Shown here: positions 10,042 through 20,007 of the stretch, one piece after another
Layout of the letters: every line of letters starts with the position of its first letter
Position numbering within the stretch: position 1 is the first letter of the stretch
From: Oxalobacteraceae bacterium
GTDB lineage: Bacteria > Pseudomonadota > Gammaproteobacteria > Burkholderiales > Burkholderiaceae_D
NCBI GenBank assembly: GCA_021298975.1
Contig: JAJTGC010000001.1
Location: 19,446 to 83,445 of the forward strand
Direction of reading: 5' to 3'
DNA length: 64,000 nucleotides
The notes under the pieces: generated by a model
Told to the model about the DNA's origin: nothing
What the model saw: the letters and a program-made list of their open reading frames with translations, nothing else
Database searches by the model: none
Translations under genes and position numbers: made by a program

Positions 10042-10824
10042 TCAATTGGCTTTTTTCGGCATATCCGCTCTCGGACGTGAGGCGGATCGGGTGGATCCGG
10101 CTTTTGCTGGCGGCTTGACGACCACGCCCTGCCCGACAGTCGCCTTGGGCGGGCGACCGCGCTTAGCCGGCGCCAAACGACGGAGCGTAAGTTTGGCAAG
10201 GCGGCGGCAAAACTCGTCGGATCCCAAAGCCCAGGCTTTTCTGGTGGCCTCCAGAATCTTTTCGCTCAGCGCGCCACTGGCGGGAGATTGGCTGATTTGC
10301 TGATAGGCAGCCTCCCGTTCGAACGGCGTATTGCCCAGCGCCCAGTACGCGGGATGATCGGTGAGCCAGGGTTCTTTGCGATGCCCGACATGATGGCCAT
10401 GACTGGACCACGAGTAGGCGCCGATATCCGACACGAGCCCGCTGCTCACTGGCTGATATTCAATCAAATGCGCACAGGGCACGAAGTACGCAGCCGGCTC
10501 CAGCACCGTGGCACGGAAACGACCTTCCCATAAACTGCCGGTTCGGCCGTAGCGCGCATTGAAATAAGGCACATAGAGGCGACCGAGAGACTGCATCATC
10601 CGGCTCAGACCTGACTCATCGGCCGGCGTAGCGAGCAGCTGCAAGCGGCTCGGCAGCAAAACATAAGCATGAATCGCCACCCGAGACTGTTGGGCAGCCT
10701 GGCGCAGCCAGTCCAGAAATACACGACAGTCCGCCTCATCACGAACGACCAGCTGGTCGTTGTGACCCTGTGCGATCAGATGGTGCAGGTGGTTGGGTAT
10801 GACGAGGCGCGGCAAGCGGGCCAT
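10042..10824 (-). CDS. RAYT-family (REP-associated Y1) transposase homologue, catalytic residues lost
   Basis: 260 residues with the overall RAYT fold: MARLPRLVIPNHLHHLI start, IHAYVLLP strand, YVPYFNARYGRTGSLWEGRFRATV core and a PVSSGLV segment. Family members that act as transposases have a NHVH (HUH) motif after the strand; here the site reads SRLQ (59-62). The catalytic tyrosine normally seen in RYIxxNP is replaced in HLIEYQP (Leu120). The reading frame is intact, so this looks like a retained non-catalytic relative and not decay. The tail has an AT-hook-like KRGRPPK (221-227) and a basic low-complexity end; GRP tails also occur in active relatives. A 6-1-6 palindrome lies two bases before the ATG. 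Function unknown; DNA binding is an inference. Confidence 0.8.
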   Translation of the reverse strand: MARLPRLVIPNHLHHLIAQGHNDQLVVRDEADCRVFLDWLRQAAQQSRVAIHAYVLLPSRLQLLATPADESGLSRMMQSLGRLYVPYFNARYGRTGSLWEGRFRATVLEPAAYFVPCAHLIEYQPVSSGLVSDIGAYSWSSHGHHVGHRKEPWLTDHPAYWALGNTPFEREAAYQQISQSPASGALSEKILEATRKAWALGSDEFCRRLAKLTLRRLAPAKRGRPPKATVGQGVVVKPPAKAGSTRSASRPRADMPKKAN

Positions 10825-10826
10825 GG

Positions 10827-10839
10827 AAGTCTCAGACTT
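10827..10839. repeat. Palindrome at the RAYT start (AAGTCT-C-AGACTT)
   Basis: Perfect 6-bp arms around one base, covering the place where the ribosome-binding site of the RAYT gene should be. No Shine-Dalgarno is otherwise visible. It could be an operator or an mRNA hairpin. Confidence 0.4.
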
Positions 10840-10904
10840 GAGAAGATGATGATCCGGCCACCGCGCCGCCAGAAGCGAGCGCAGCGATTGCGCCGGGTCG
10901 ACTT

Positions 10905-11384
10905 TCAGAAGGGAATATCGTCATCCATATCGGACAGATTGGGCGCCTGCTTTGAAGGCGCACGCGATGCCGGGGCCGATGGACGCGATTCCGGGGCACC
11001 ACCACCAAAGCTGCCTTCGTCCATCGCAGCACTGCCACCACCCATACCCTGACGACTACCCAGCATTTGCATGGAGTCAGCGATGATCTCCGTCGTGTAT
11101 TTTTCGATACCCTCTTTATCAGTCCACTTGCGTGTGCGAAGCTTGCCCTCGACATACACTTGCGACCCTTTTTTAAGGTACTGGCCGGCAATTTCGGCCA
11201 GCTTGCCAAAGAAGGCAATACGGTGCCATTCCGTCGCTTCTTTTTGTTCACCCGTGGTCTTGTCTTTCCATTTGTCCGTCGTGGCTACTGCAATATTGGT
11301 CATCGCATCACCGCTGGGCATGTAACGTGTTTCGGGATCACGCCCCAGATTGCCAACAATAGTAACTTTATTGACCGATGCCAT
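10905..11384 (-). CDS. ssb: Single-stranded DNA-binding protein
   Basis: Binds and protects single-stranded DNA in replication, recombination and repair and recruits partner proteins by its C-terminal tip. The OB fold occupies about residues 1-110 ([21 protein letters not shown]), followed by a Gly/Ser/Pro-rich linker and the canonical acidic tip MDDDIPF. Length 159, close to Burkholderiales SSB. It follows the MFS gene by 41 bases in the same orientation, near uvrA. The ssb-uvrA neighbourhood is old, but I find no LexA-type CTGT-N8-ACAG box beside either gene. Confidence 0.95.
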   Translation of the reverse strand: MASVNKVTIVGNLGRDPETRYMPSGDAMTNIAVATTDKWKDKTTGEQKEATEWHRIAFFGKLAEIAGQYLKKGSQVYVEGKLRTRKWTDKEGIEKYTTEIIADSMQMLGSRQGMGGGSAAMDEGSFGGGAPESRPSAPASRAPSKQAPNLSDMDDDIPF

Positions 11385-11425
11385 AGACTTCTCCTGTCAG
11401 GAAAACGCGTAACAGAGTGGGACAC

Positions 11426-12652
11426 TCAGGTGGGAACAGCCTCGTGTCGCGCACGACGAGGCAGGTTTTTCATGGAAGCCGCAATTATAAGCCAGCCGAC
11501 AATCAGCAGACAGCCCGCCGTAAACACTGCGGGGCCGCCGAAGTACTGCGCAAGCAGACCACCGCCTGCGCCACCAGCAAACAATCCGATTGCCTGCATG
11601 GTGTTGTACACACCCAGCGCCGCACCGCGGGCGCCATCCGGTGCCAGGCGAGACACCAGTGAAGGCTGGCTGGCTTCGAGAATATTGAACGCAACGAAAA
11701 AGGCCAGCAGCAGCATCACCACCATTTCAAACGACAGCGATGCCTGGGTGACGGCCGCTCGCAAGGCTATCTCAACCAGTAACAGCAAGGCTATTGCCGA
11801 GACAAACACATGCTTCATGCGGCCACGCTTTTCGCCCAGAAAAATCGGCGGCAACATCAAAATGAAAGATACCAGCACAACGGGTAAATAAATTTTCCAA
11901 TGCTGATCGATGGGGATGCCAGCTGCGCTGACCAGGATATTCGGCAAAACGACAAACATCGACATTTGTATCGCATGGAGTGCAAAGACACCAAAATTCA
12001 TGCGCATCAATTCAGGATCGCGAACCACGGTGTTGAATGACACCGTTTCAGGAGAACGTGGCGGCGCTTGTGGCGCAACAAAAATCACCAACGCGATCGC
12101 ACAAAGCGCTAACACCGCGACCAGCAAAAACATGCCTCGCATGCCGACCGATGTATACAACAAGGGGGCAAGCACCAGCGATGCGGCATACGTCAGACCG
12201 ATCGATGCCCCGACCAGCGCCATGGCCTTCGTGCGGTGCTCATCACGGGTCGAGTCGGCGATGAGTGCGGTGACGGCGGCAGATACTGCGCCAGCGCCCT
12301 GCACTGCGCGACCCACAATCACCCAATAAATGCTTTCATCGACTGCCGCAATCAGAGACCCGAGAATGAACAGCACCAAGCCAATCAGGATGATGCGCTT
12401 TCTTCCGAAGCGATCTGAGGCGATACCGAACGGAATCTGCCCTATGGCCTGCGTCAGGCCATACATGCCCATTGCCAGACCCACGAGTACAGCACTCTCG
12501 CCACCCGGCAGAGTTTTGGCATGAACAGCGAAGACAGGCAGTATGAGAAACAGCCCGAGCATCCGCAAACCAAACACCGATGCCAGAGATACGCTGGCAC
12601 GCACTTCGAGCGCCGTCATTCGGGAGTCGTCGGGGACCGTCTTTGAAGACAT
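11426..12652 (-). CDS. Major facilitator superfamily transporter
   Basis: 408-residue membrane protein with about 12 transmembrane helices. The loop 2-3 motif A is clear in GIASDRFGRKR. The profile resembles drug:H+ antiporter-like MFS proteins (DHA1 type) of unknown substrate. It is divergent from uvrA and upstream of ssb, an arrangement shared by many Burkholderiales, but that context says little about the substrate. The start ATG at 12652 is plausible, with MSSKTVPDDSR before the first helix. Confidence 0.85.
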   Translation of the reverse strand: MSSKTVPDDSRMTALEVRASVSLASVFGLRMLGLFLILPVFAVHAKTLPGGESAVLVGLAMGMYGLTQAIGQIPFGIASDRFGRKRIILIGLVLFILGSLIAAVDESIYWVIVGRAVQGAGAVSAAVTALIADSTRDEHRTKAMALVGASIGLTYAASLVLAPLLYTSVGMRGMFLLVAVLALCAIALVIFVAPQAPPRSPETVSFNTVVRDPELMRMNFGVFALHAIQMSMFVVLPNILVSAAGIPIDQHWKIYLPVVLVSFILMLPPIFLGEKRGRMKHVFVSAIALLLLVEIALRAAVTQASLSFEMVVMLLLAFFVAFNILEASQPSLVSRLAPDGARGAALGVYNTMQAIGLFAGGAGGGLLAQYFGGPAVFTAGCLLIVGWLIIAASMKNLPRRARHEAVPT

Positions 12653-12693
12653 AAGAAAGGCGAGACGGACACGACAATAAGCGGAGCCGTCAG

Positions 12694-12717
12694 CGGGTTA
12701 CGAAAACCCGTTATAGT
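12694..12717 (+). promoter_or_regulatory. Candidate uvrA promoter with inverted repeat
   Basis: CGGGTT-N5-AACCCG (12694-12710) sits directly before a TATAGT -10-like box (12712-12717) in the divergent MFS/uvrA spacer. No good -35 is visible, so either a regulator or the opposite strand may account for the repeat. Confidence 0.35.
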
Positions 12718-12796
12718 AACAGGTTGATCCGCGCTCAATCAGCTGCGGTTTTTGCAAAAAAGCACCAACCCGGTGTACTCAAGGCTAAATCAGCGC

Positions 12797-15667
12797 ATGG
12801 AAGAAATCCGCATTCGGGGTGCACGCACCCACAACCTGAAAAACATCAGTCTCGATCTGCCGCGCAATAAACTGATCGTCATTACCGGACTCTCGGGCTC
12901 GGGAAAATCATCGCTGGCCTTCGACACGCTGTACGCGGAAGGCCAGCGGCGCTATGTCGAATCGCTCTCTGCCTACGCGCGCCAGTTTCTGCAGTTGATG
13001 GAAAAGCCCGATGTGGACATGATCGAAGGCCTGTCCCCGGCGATATCGATAGAACAAAAAGCCACGTCGCATAATCCGCGCTCAACAGTCGGCACGGTGA
13101 CGGAAATCCACGATTATCTGCGCTTGCTGTATGCGCGCGTCGGCACACCGCACTGCCCGGATCATCCGGAAAATCCGCTGGCAGCGCAATCGGTGTCGCA
13201 GATGGTGGACACGGTGCTGGCCATGCCGGAGGACACCAAATTAATGATTCTGGCGCCTGTCATCGCCAATCGCAAAGGCGAGCACGGCGATCTCTTCGAG
13301 CAAATGCAAGCCCAAGGCTTCGTGCGCTTCCGCATACAGAGCGGCACCGGCAAAACCAAAATTTATGAAGCCGACGATTTGCCGAAGCTGAAAAAAACAG
13401 AGAAACACACGATTGATGTCGTGATTGATCGCGTCAAAGTCAAAAGCGATATCAAGCAGCGGCTTGCCGAGAGCTTTGAAACCTCGCTGCGGCTGGCCGA
13501 TGGTCGTGCGATTGCGCTGGATATGGACAGTGGCCGCGAACAAGTTTTTTCGAATAAATTTGCCTGTCCAATTTGTGGCTACTCGCTCCAGGAATTAGAA
13601 CCGCGCCTGTTCTCGTTCAATAATCCCATGGGCGCCTGCCCGGAATGTGATGGCCTCGGGCATATCGAATTTTTTGATCCAAAACGCATCGTCGCTTTTC
13701 CGAATCTATCGCTGGCCTCAGGTGCCGTTAAAGGCTGGGACAGGCGGAACCAGTTTTACTTCCAGATGCTGTCCTCGCTGGCCAAGCATTACCAATTCGA
13801 TGTCGATGTGCCATTCGAGAACTTGCCTGAAAAAGCGCAGCACGTTGTTTTGTATGGCTCGGGCAAGGAAAAAATACCTTTTGCCTATGTGAACGAGCGC
13901 GGCCGCACAGTGATCAAGGAACACAGCTTTGAAGGTGTTGTCATCAACCTGGAGCGTCGTTATCGCGAAACTGATTCACTGGCGGTCAAGGAAGAGCTGT
14001 CCAAATTTATCAATGAACAGCAATGCCCCGAGTGCGACGGTACGCGACTGCGTGTGGAAGCCCGTTTTGTCAAGGTTGGTACCGGCACTCAGCAACGCGC
14101 GATTTATCAGGTCGCTGCCATGCCGCTGCGCGGCACGCTGGAATTTTTCGAAACCTTGAAACTCAAGGGCGCAAAAAAAGAAATCGCCGAGCGCATCATT
14201 CGCGAAATCATCTCGAGACTGAAATTCTTGAACAACGTGGGCCTGGAGTACCTGTCATTGGATCGCAGTGCGGATACCTTGTCAGGTGGCGAAGCGCAGC
14301 GCATCCGGCTCGCCTCGCAAATCGGTTCAGGCCTGACAGGCGTGATGTATGTACTCGATGAACCCTCGATCGGTTTGCATCAGCGGGATAACGACCGGCT
14401 GATCGCGACATTGAAACACTTGCGTGATATCGGCAACACAGTACTGGTGGTCGAACATGATGAAGACGCAATTCGTTGCGCCGATCATGTGGTGGATATG
14501 GGATTGGGTGCAGGCGTGCATGGCGGCGAAGTCATCGCGCACGGAACGCTGGCTGACATCCTCAAAAATCGCGAGTCGCTGACTGCCCAGTACCTCAATG
14601 GCAGTCTCTCCATCGCGGTGCCGGAACAACGCATCAAGCCCGACCTGAAAAAGCAACTGGTCATCAGCGGCGCGCGCGGCAACAACCTCAAAGCGGTGGA
14701 CTTCGAACTGCCCGTTGGCCTGCTGACCTGCGTCACTGGCGTGTCCGGCTCAGGAAAATCATCGCTGGTCAACGACACGCTCTACCGTGTCCTGGCCCGC
14801 CATCTTTACGGCTCTCAGGCCGAACCATCGGAATACGACAAAGTCACGGGACTCGAACATTTCGACAAAGTGATTTCTGTCGATCAGGCGCCCATAGGGC
14901 GTACGCCGCGGTCGAATCCGGCCACCTACACCGGCTTGTTCACGCCGATTCGTGAATTGTTCTCGACCGTACCGCAGGCGAAAGAGCGTGGCTACGCTGC
15001 CGGCCGGTTTTCATTCAACGTCAAAGGTGGTCGCTGCGAATCCTGTCAGGGTGATGGCGTGCTTAGAGTGGAGATGCACTTTCTGCCCGATGTGTATGTG
15101 CCTTGCGATGTGTGCCATGGCAAGCGCTACAACCGCGAAACACTGGAAGTACAGTACAAAGGCAAGAACATCACCGATGTGCTCGAGATGACGGTCGAAG
15201 ATGCCCACACGTTTTTCAAACCCGTACCCCTGATCGCTCGCAAATTGCAGACCTTGCTCGATGTGGGCCTGGGCTACATTCGCCTGGGACAAAGTGCGAC
15301 GACCCTCTCGGGTGGCGAGGCGCAGCGCGTGAAGCTGTCACTGGAACTCTCCAAACGCGACACTGGACGTACACTGTACATCCTCGATGAACCCACCACG
15401 GGACTGCACTTTCATGACATTGCACTCTTGCTGAAAGTGATACATCGCTTGCGCGATCAGGGCAACACGGTCGTCATCATTGAGCACAACCTCGATGTGA
15501 TCAAAACAGCGGACTGGCTGGTGGATCTCGGGCCTGAGGGCGGCGCAGGCGGTGGACAGATCATTGCCAGCGGCACACCGGATCAGGTGGCAAAAAATAC
15601 GGTCAGCTTTACCGGCAAATATCTGGCACCCTTGCTGTTACCCAAAAAAGAAAAGAAGCGCGCCTGA
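12797..15667 (+). CDS. uvrA: UvrABC excinuclease subunit A
   Basis: Damage-recognition ATPase of nucleotide excision repair. It shows two ABC modules: Walker [10 protein letters not shown] and GVSGSGKSS, signatures [12 protein letters not shown] and [12 protein letters not shown], Walker [11 protein letters not shown] and [10 protein letters not shown]. Zinc modules are CPICGY...CPEC and CESCQGDG...CDVC. The ATG at 12797 ([13 protein letters not shown]) matches the usual N-terminus; the track start at 12752 is a TTG adding 15 unrelated residues. Length 956 (E. coli 940). Convergent with the antiporter gene, 37 bases apart. Confidence 0.95.
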   Translation: MEEIRIRGARTHNLKNISLDLPRNKLIVITGLSGSGKSSLAFDTLYAEGQRRYVESLSAYARQFLQLMEKPDVDMIEGLSPAISIEQKATSHNPRSTVGTVTEIHDYLRLLYARVGTPHCPDHPENPLAAQSVSQMVDTVLAMPEDTKLMILAPVIANRKGEHGDLFEQMQAQGFVRFRIQSGTGKTKIYEADDLPKLKKTEKHTIDVVIDRVKVKSDIKQRLAESFETSLRLADGRAIALDMDSGREQVFSNKFACPICGYSLQELEPRLFSFNNPMGACPECDGLGHIEFFDPKRIVAFPNLSLASGAVKGWDRRNQFYFQMLSSLAKHYQFDVDVPFENLPEKAQHVVLYGSGKEKIPFAYVNERGRTVIKEHSFEGVVINLERRYRETDSLAVKEELSKFINEQQCPECDGTRLRVEARFVKVGTGTQQRAIYQVAAMPLRGTLEFFETLKLKGAKKEIAERIIREIISRLKFLNNVGLEYLSLDRSADTLSGGEAQRIRLASQIGSGLTGVMYVLDEPSIGLHQRDNDRLIATLKHLRDIGNTVLVVEHDEDAIRCADHVVDMGLGAGVHGGEVIAHGTLADILKNRESLTAQYLNGSLSIAVPEQRIKPDLKKQLVISGARGNNLKAVDFELPVGLLTCVTGVSGSGKSSLVNDTLYRVLARHLYGSQAEPSEYDKVTGLEHFDKVISVDQAPIGRTPRSNPATYTGLFTPIRELFSTVPQAKERGYAAGRFSFNVKGGRCESCQGDGVLRVEMHFLPDVYVPCDVCHGKRYNRETLEVQYKGKNITDVLEMTVEDAHTFFKPVPLIARKLQTLLDVGLGYIRLGQSATTLSGGEAQRVKLSLELSKRDTGRTLYILDEPTTGLHFHDIALLLKVIHRLRDQGNTVVIIEHNLDVIKTADWLVDLGPEGGAGGGQIIASGTPDQVAKNTVSFTGKYLAPLLLPKKEKKRA

Positions 15668-15704
15668 TTGCGAACTGCCGGACAAGCGCTTCGATTGGGG
15701 CGAC

Positions 15705-17687
15705 TCAGAGCAACTGCTTTTCTGCGCGCTCGATCGCCTCCGCGGCGCCACGCAGCACAACCACATCACCGGCGTCGAGTTGCATGTCGGCAGAAAACGG
15801 CAAGCGAATCTTGCCCCGCCGTACCGCCGTAATTTCAGCGCCCAGCACGGAGAGATTCAAAGAAGCGAGTGTCTTGCCAATCGCAGCGGCATTGCCGTGC
15901 AAGGGGACGGAATGCAGCCGCACCTGCAGATGCTCCTCATCATCGGCAAGATCGTCGACACCATGGAAATAGCCTCGCAATGACGCATAACGTTCGCTTC
16001 GTGCCGCCTGAACGCGCTGCACAACACGACGCAAAGGCACACCCATGAGCAGTAGTGCATGGGAAGCGAGCATCAAACTACCCTCAATCGCCTCCGGTAC
16101 CACTTCATCTGCGCCGCCCGCCCGCAATTTATCCAGATCATCTTCGCCCACACTACGCACAATGGCCGGCAGCGCTGGCGCAAGCTCATTGGCAAAGTGC
16201 AGTGTTTTGAGCGCCATTTGCGTGTCGGCATAAGTAATCACCAACGCCGCCGCACGATGAATACCTGCCGCCATCAGACTTTCACGACGACTTGCGTCGC
16301 CATAAGACACTTGCCAGCCTGCGTTTTGTGCCTCGAGTACACGCTGGGGATCAAGATCCAGTGCGTGATAGGCGATTTTTTCTTCTTCCAGCAAGCGGGC
16401 CAGACTCTGGCCACTACGACCAAAGCCCGCTATGAGAATATGCTTCTCTTCGCTGATGGTACGGGAGGCGATGCGCGTGAGTGCGAGTGATTGATGCATC
16501 CACTCATTGGCAGAGAGCTTCATCACAATGCGATCAGCATTGGCAAAAATAAACGGGGTAGCAAGCATCGACAAGACCACGGCCGCCAGGATCAACTGCA
16601 CAAGATTCGCGTCGACCAGCCCCAGCGCACCCGCCTGATTGAGCAGCACGAAGCCGAATTCACCGCCTTGCGCCAGACCCAGACCGGTACGCAGCGCAAC
16701 GCCCGGGGAGGCACCAAACAATCTGGCCAGCAGGGCAATCAGACCAAACTTGATCAGTAGTGGCACGATCAGCAGCACCAGTACCAACAGCCAGTTGTCA
16801 ATCACCAGACGCATGTCGAGCAGCATGCCAACGGTGATGAAAAACAGTCCGAGCAACACGTCGCGGAAAGGCTTGATATCTTCTTCCACCTGAAGTCGGT
16901 ACTCGGTCTCGGAGATGAGCATGCCCGCAATGAAGGCGCCCAAGGCAAGCGACAGTCCGGCAATCTCGGTAATCCAGGCCGCACCCAGGGTGATCAGCAG
17001 CAGGTTGAGCATGAAGAGCTCCTGCGAGCGTCGCTGAACGACAATCCTGAACCAACGGCGCAGCAGCACTTGCCCGAAAGTGAGCAGCAGCGTGAGCACG
17101 AAGACGGCCTTGAGTCCGGCCCAGGCAAGATCCTCGACAATGTCCGCTCCGGGATGCGCGAGCGCAGGCACCAGAATCAGCAACGGCACGACCGCCAAAT
17201 CCTGAAACAGCAAAATGCTGGTGATGCGGCGTCCGTGTTCGCTCTCAAGTTCGAGTTTTTCTGTCAGGAGCTTGAGTACGATGGCCGTGGAAGACATGGA
17301 AAGCGCGCCGCCCAGCGCCAGTGACGCACTCCAGCCAATATCAAAAATCTTTGGCAAAAATTTCGCGAGCAAACCGCCGCACAACATCGTCACAAGAATC
17401 GTGACCACCACTTGCGCCATACCCAGACCGAATACGTTTCGCCGCATGGACTTGAGCTTGGGCAAGGAAAACTCAAGGCCGATGGAAAACATCAGGAAAA
17501 CGACGCCGAACTCGGCCAGTGTGTGGGTGGCAGGACTGTTGGATGCCAGGCCCAGCGCATGAGGCCCAATCAGGATGCCCACCGACAAATACCCCAGCAT
17601 GGGCGGCAAATGCATCATGCGAAATGCCACGACCCCAAGCACCGCAGCGACGAGCAGAATCAGAGTGAGTTCAAGGGCTGAATACAT
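15705..17687 (-). CDS. KefB/KefC-type monovalent cation:proton antiporter with RCK domain
   Basis: 660 residues: an N-terminal CPA2 antiporter domain with about 12-13 helices (residues 1-390, including FSIGLEFSLP), a cytoplasmic RCK/TrkA-N domain with the nucleotide motif GFGRSG (about 420-540), and a TrkA-C domain near the C-terminus. It probably exports K+ (or Na+) in exchange for H+. I cannot say from the sequence whether it is glutathione-gated like E. coli KefC, and no KefF/KefG-like ancillary gene is adjacent. Divergent from kdsD. Confidence 0.85.
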   Translation of the reverse strand: MYSALELTLILLVAAVLGVVAFRMMHLPPMLGYLSVGILIGPHALGLASNSPATHTLAEFGVVFLMFSIGLEFSLPKLKSMRRNVFGLGMAQVVVTILVTMLCGGLLAKFLPKIFDIGWSASLALGGALSMSSTAIVLKLLTEKLELESEHGRRITSILLFQDLAVVPLLILVPALAHPGADIVEDLAWAGLKAVFVLTLLLTFGQVLLRRWFRIVVQRRSQELFMLNLLLITLGAAWITEIAGLSLALGAFIAGMLISETEYRLQVEEDIKPFRDVLLGLFFITVGMLLDMRLVIDNWLLVLVLLIVPLLIKFGLIALLARLFGASPGVALRTGLGLAQGGEFGFVLLNQAGALGLVDANLVQLILAAVVLSMLATPFIFANADRIVMKLSANEWMHQSLALTRIASRTISEEKHILIAGFGRSGQSLARLLEEEKIAYHALDLDPQRVLEAQNAGWQVSYGDASRRESLMAAGIHRAAALVITYADTQMALKTLHFANELAPALPAIVRSVGEDDLDKLRAGGADEVVPEAIEGSLMLASHALLLMGVPLRRVVQRVQAARSERYASLRGYFHGVDDLADDEEHLQVRLHSVPLHGNAAAIGKTLASLNLSVLGAEITAVRRGKIRLPFSADMQLDAGDVVVLRGAAEAIERAEKQLL

Positions 17688-17801
17688 GGGTGTCTACCGG
17701 GCCGCAAATGACGAGACGCGTTGCAAGACGGAATTCGCTGCAAGCCACCGCCCGGCAAGGTTTTCTTGCGTCTGGCAGGTTTTTTGCTTTGGATCTTGGG
17801 C

Positions 17802-17807
17802 TATACT
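17802..17807 (+). promoter_or_regulatory. TATACT box just before kdsD
   Basis: TATACT lies six bases before the chosen kdsD ATG; upstream is a T-rich stretch but no clear -35. If used, the transcript would be nearly leaderless. Confidence 0.3.
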
Positions 17808-17813
17808 TTGCAC

Positions 17814-18842
17814 ATGAGTTTACCGCATGAGCAAAATTCTTCGCATCAATTTGACAACGTTGCTGCATTACGCGCGTTGAAACTTGCGCGAGAGACCCTG
17901 CAAATCGAGGCCGACGCCGTCCTTGCGATGATGCGTCGGCTGACCGAATCTGCAGATGACCCCTTCGCACAAGCTACCGCGCTGCTGCTTGGCTGCACGG
18001 GTCGGGTCGCCGTTTCCGGGATGGGTAAGTCCGGGCATATCGCGCGCAAGATCGCCGCCACCCTCGCCTCCACGGGTACCCCGGCGCTGTTTGTCCATCC
18101 TGCAGAGGCAGCGCACGGCGATTTGGGCATGGTGACCGAAGCCGATGCCATGATCGCTATCTCCTATTCCGGACAGTCAGATGAGCTCATGGCCATCCTG
18201 CCGGTGGTCAAGCGCATGGGCGCCAAGCTGATTTCAATGACGGGCAATCCGCAGTCGCCTCTGGCGAAGCTTGCCGACGTCCACCTCAATGTCGCCGTGG
18301 CCCGTGAGGCCTGTCCACTCAATCTGGCACCGACCGCAAGCACCACCGCCACCTTGGCGCTGGGCGACGCGCTGGCGGTCGCTTTGCTGGATGCTCGCGG
18401 CTTCCGGGAAGAAGATTTTGCCCGGTCCCATCCCGGCGGCGCGCTCGGCCGGCGCCTGCTCACTCACGTGCGGGATGTGATGCGCACCGGGAATGATATT
18501 CCCGCGGTGCGCCCCGAAATGAGCCTGCCGGAAGCACTGATTGAGGTCACGCGCAAAGGCATGGCGATGACCGCTGTGGTTGATGATGCATTTCGCGTGG
18601 TGGGCATTTTTACGGACGGTGACCTGCGTCGCTTGATTGAGGAAGGCAAGGATTTTTCACGCACAGCCATCGGCGATCTGATGCGCAAGGATCCGCGGCG
18701 GGTACACCCGGAACAGCTCGCCGTAGAAGCGGTAGACCTGATGGAATCCCATCGCATCAATCAGGTGCTGGTCGCGGACACCGATGGTCTGCTGGTAGGC
18801 GCGCTGCACATCCACGACCTGACGCGCGCCAAGGTGATTTGA
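17814..18842 (+). CDS. kdsD: Arabinose-5-phosphate isomerase
   Basis: Interconverts ribulose-5-phosphate and arabinose-5-phosphate, the first step of Kdo synthesis for LPS. The protein has an SIS domain (about 45-180; GMGKSGHIARKIAATLASTGTPA, SYSGQSDE) and two C-terminal CBS domains (about 215-340). The ATG at 17814 (MSLPHEQNS) is preferred over the track TTG at 17721, which would start inside the divergent promoter region. Length 342 (E. coli KdsD 328). The stop overlaps the kdsC start (TGATG). Confidence 0.93.
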   Translation: MSLPHEQNSSHQFDNVAALRALKLARETLQIEADAVLAMMRRLTESADDPFAQATALLLGCTGRVAVSGMGKSGHIARKIAATLASTGTPALFVHPAEAAHGDLGMVTEADAMIAISYSGQSDELMAILPVVKRMGAKLISMTGNPQSPLAKLADVHLNVAVAREACPLNLAPTASTTATLALGDALAVALLDARGFREEDFARSHPGGALGRRLLTHVRDVMRTGNDIPAVRPEMSLPEALIEVTRKGMAMTAVVDDAFRVVGIFTDGDLRRLIEEGKDFSRTAIGDLMRKDPRRVHPEQLAVEAVDLMESHRINQVLVADTDGLLVGALHIHDLTRAKVI

Positions 18843-19381
18843 TGCAGCCTACCCAACAACCCACAGCGACTGAGCGCGCGAAACAAGTCAGGCTGATGGT
18901 ATTTGATGTGGATGGCGTGCTGACCGATGGGCGCCTGCGTTACGGCAGTGATGGCGAAATCCTGAAGACATTCAATGTACTCGACGGGCATGGGATCAAG
19001 CTGCTGCAGCAGTCAGGCGTCAAGACTGCCATCATCAGCGCGCGACAGTCCCCTGTCGTGGCCAAGCGAGCGGCCGATCTGGGTATCAGCATCGTGCTGC
19101 AGGGCATCCATGACAAGCGCTCGGCATTCGAAACTCTGCTCGCTGAAACCGGACTCACCGCACAGGACTGCGGCTTCATGGGCGACGATGTCATTGACCT
19201 GCCCGTGATGACCCGGGTCGCTTTTGCCGCCAGTGTGCCTAACGGTCACGACGAAGTCCGTTCACGCGCACACTATGTGGCGCAAGCCAGCGGCGGCCTC
19301 GGCGCAGTACGCGAGGTATGTGATTTCATTTTGCGCGCACAAAATAACTACGAGGCGGCGCTGGCACCGTATCTCGCATGA
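18842..19381 (+). CDS. kdsC: 3-deoxy-D-manno-octulosonate 8-phosphate phosphatase
   Basis: HAD-superfamily phosphatase that releases Kdo from Kdo-8-phosphate. Motif I is DVDGVLTDG, the later HAD acids are in GDDVIDLPVM. Length 179, typical. The ATG at 18842 shares a base with the kdsD stop; the track start at 18839 is the TTG just before it. The stop overlaps the lptC start by four bases. The kdsD-kdsC-lptC-lptA-lptB order links Kdo production to LPS export. Confidence 0.95.
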   Translation: MQPTQQPTATERAKQVRLMVFDVDGVLTDGRLRYGSDGEILKTFNVLDGHGIKLLQQSGVKTAIISARQSPVVAKRAADLGISIVLQGIHDKRSAFETLLAETGLTAQDCGFMGDDVIDLPVMTRVAFAASVPNGHDEVRSRAHYVAQASGGLGAVREVCDFILRAQNNYEAALAPYLA

Positions 19382-19971
19382 CGAGCCGTGTCCATCAGCG
19401 TATACCGGCTCTGGTGTTGCTGGGGTTCGCGTCGTTGCTGGCAGCCGGCAGCTTCTGGCTGGTTGAACTCAGCAATCAATCGGCAGGCAGCACGCCATCG
19501 AAAATCAATAGTACGGCGCCAGACTATTTTGTCGAAAACTTCACCTATTCGACACTGGATGCACAAGGCCTCGTGGTATCCAGGGTAGAGGGCGTGAAAA
19601 TGACCCACTACCCTGCAGACAAGCATAGCGTCATTGAGAAGCCGGTCGTTCGCAACTTCTCGCCGACCCGACCGCCCACCACCTTGCGAGCGGAAACCGC
19701 CACGATCAACGGTGACCAGACTGAAGTCCGATTGATCGATAACGTCATGCTCGAGCGAGCACAGACCCGGGGCGATGAACCACTGACAGTGACTTCCGAG
19801 TACATGCTGGTACTGCCAAAAAAAGATATCGTGACAACGGATCGGCATGTCGACATCCGCGTTGGCAGCATGCGTTTGTCGGGAACCGGCATGGTCGCCA
19901 ATAATGCAACACGCCAGCTCACGCTGGAGAGCAGCGTCAGTGGGATTTATCTACCGCCAAAAAGGCAATAA
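19378..19971 (+). CDS. lptC: LptC, inner-membrane LPS export protein
   Basis: Bitopic protein that accepts LPS from the LptB2FG extractor and passes it to LptA. The 197-residue product has one N-terminal transmembrane helix (about 9-27) and a periplasmic beta-jellyroll domain (YFVENFTYSTLDAQG onwards). ATGA overlap with kdsC. Length agrees with E. coli LptC (191). Confidence 0.93.
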   Translation: MTSRVHQRIPALVLLGFASLLAAGSFWLVELSNQSAGSTPSKINSTAPDYFVENFTYSTLDAQGLVVSRVEGVKMTHYPADKHSVIEKPVVRNFSPTRPPTTLRAETATINGDQTEVRLIDNVMLERAQTRGDEPLTVTSEYMLVLPKKDIVTTDRHVDIRVGSMRLSGTGMVANNATRQLTLESSVSGIYLPPKRQ

Positions 19972-20007
19972 GCCAATAGCTTGTGCTCGATTTCAAGGAG
20001 AAACGTG

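Noticed and set aside
10042-10824. Active IS200/IS605-type insertion sequence
   Set aside because: HUH and tyrosine residues are replaced, no partner gene and no paired end structures on both sides were found.
11067-11891. 274-residue plus-strand ORF across ssb and the MFS gene
   Set aside because: Lies antisense to two well-supported genes, with low-complexity Ser/Thr/Ala composition and no recognisable domain; a shadow ORF.
12653-12796. LexA (SOS) box for uvrA or ssb
   Set aside because: No CTGT-N8-ACAG in this spacer. Upstream of ssb, CTGT and ACAG occur at about 11394-11415 but 14 bases apart, so not a LexA site.
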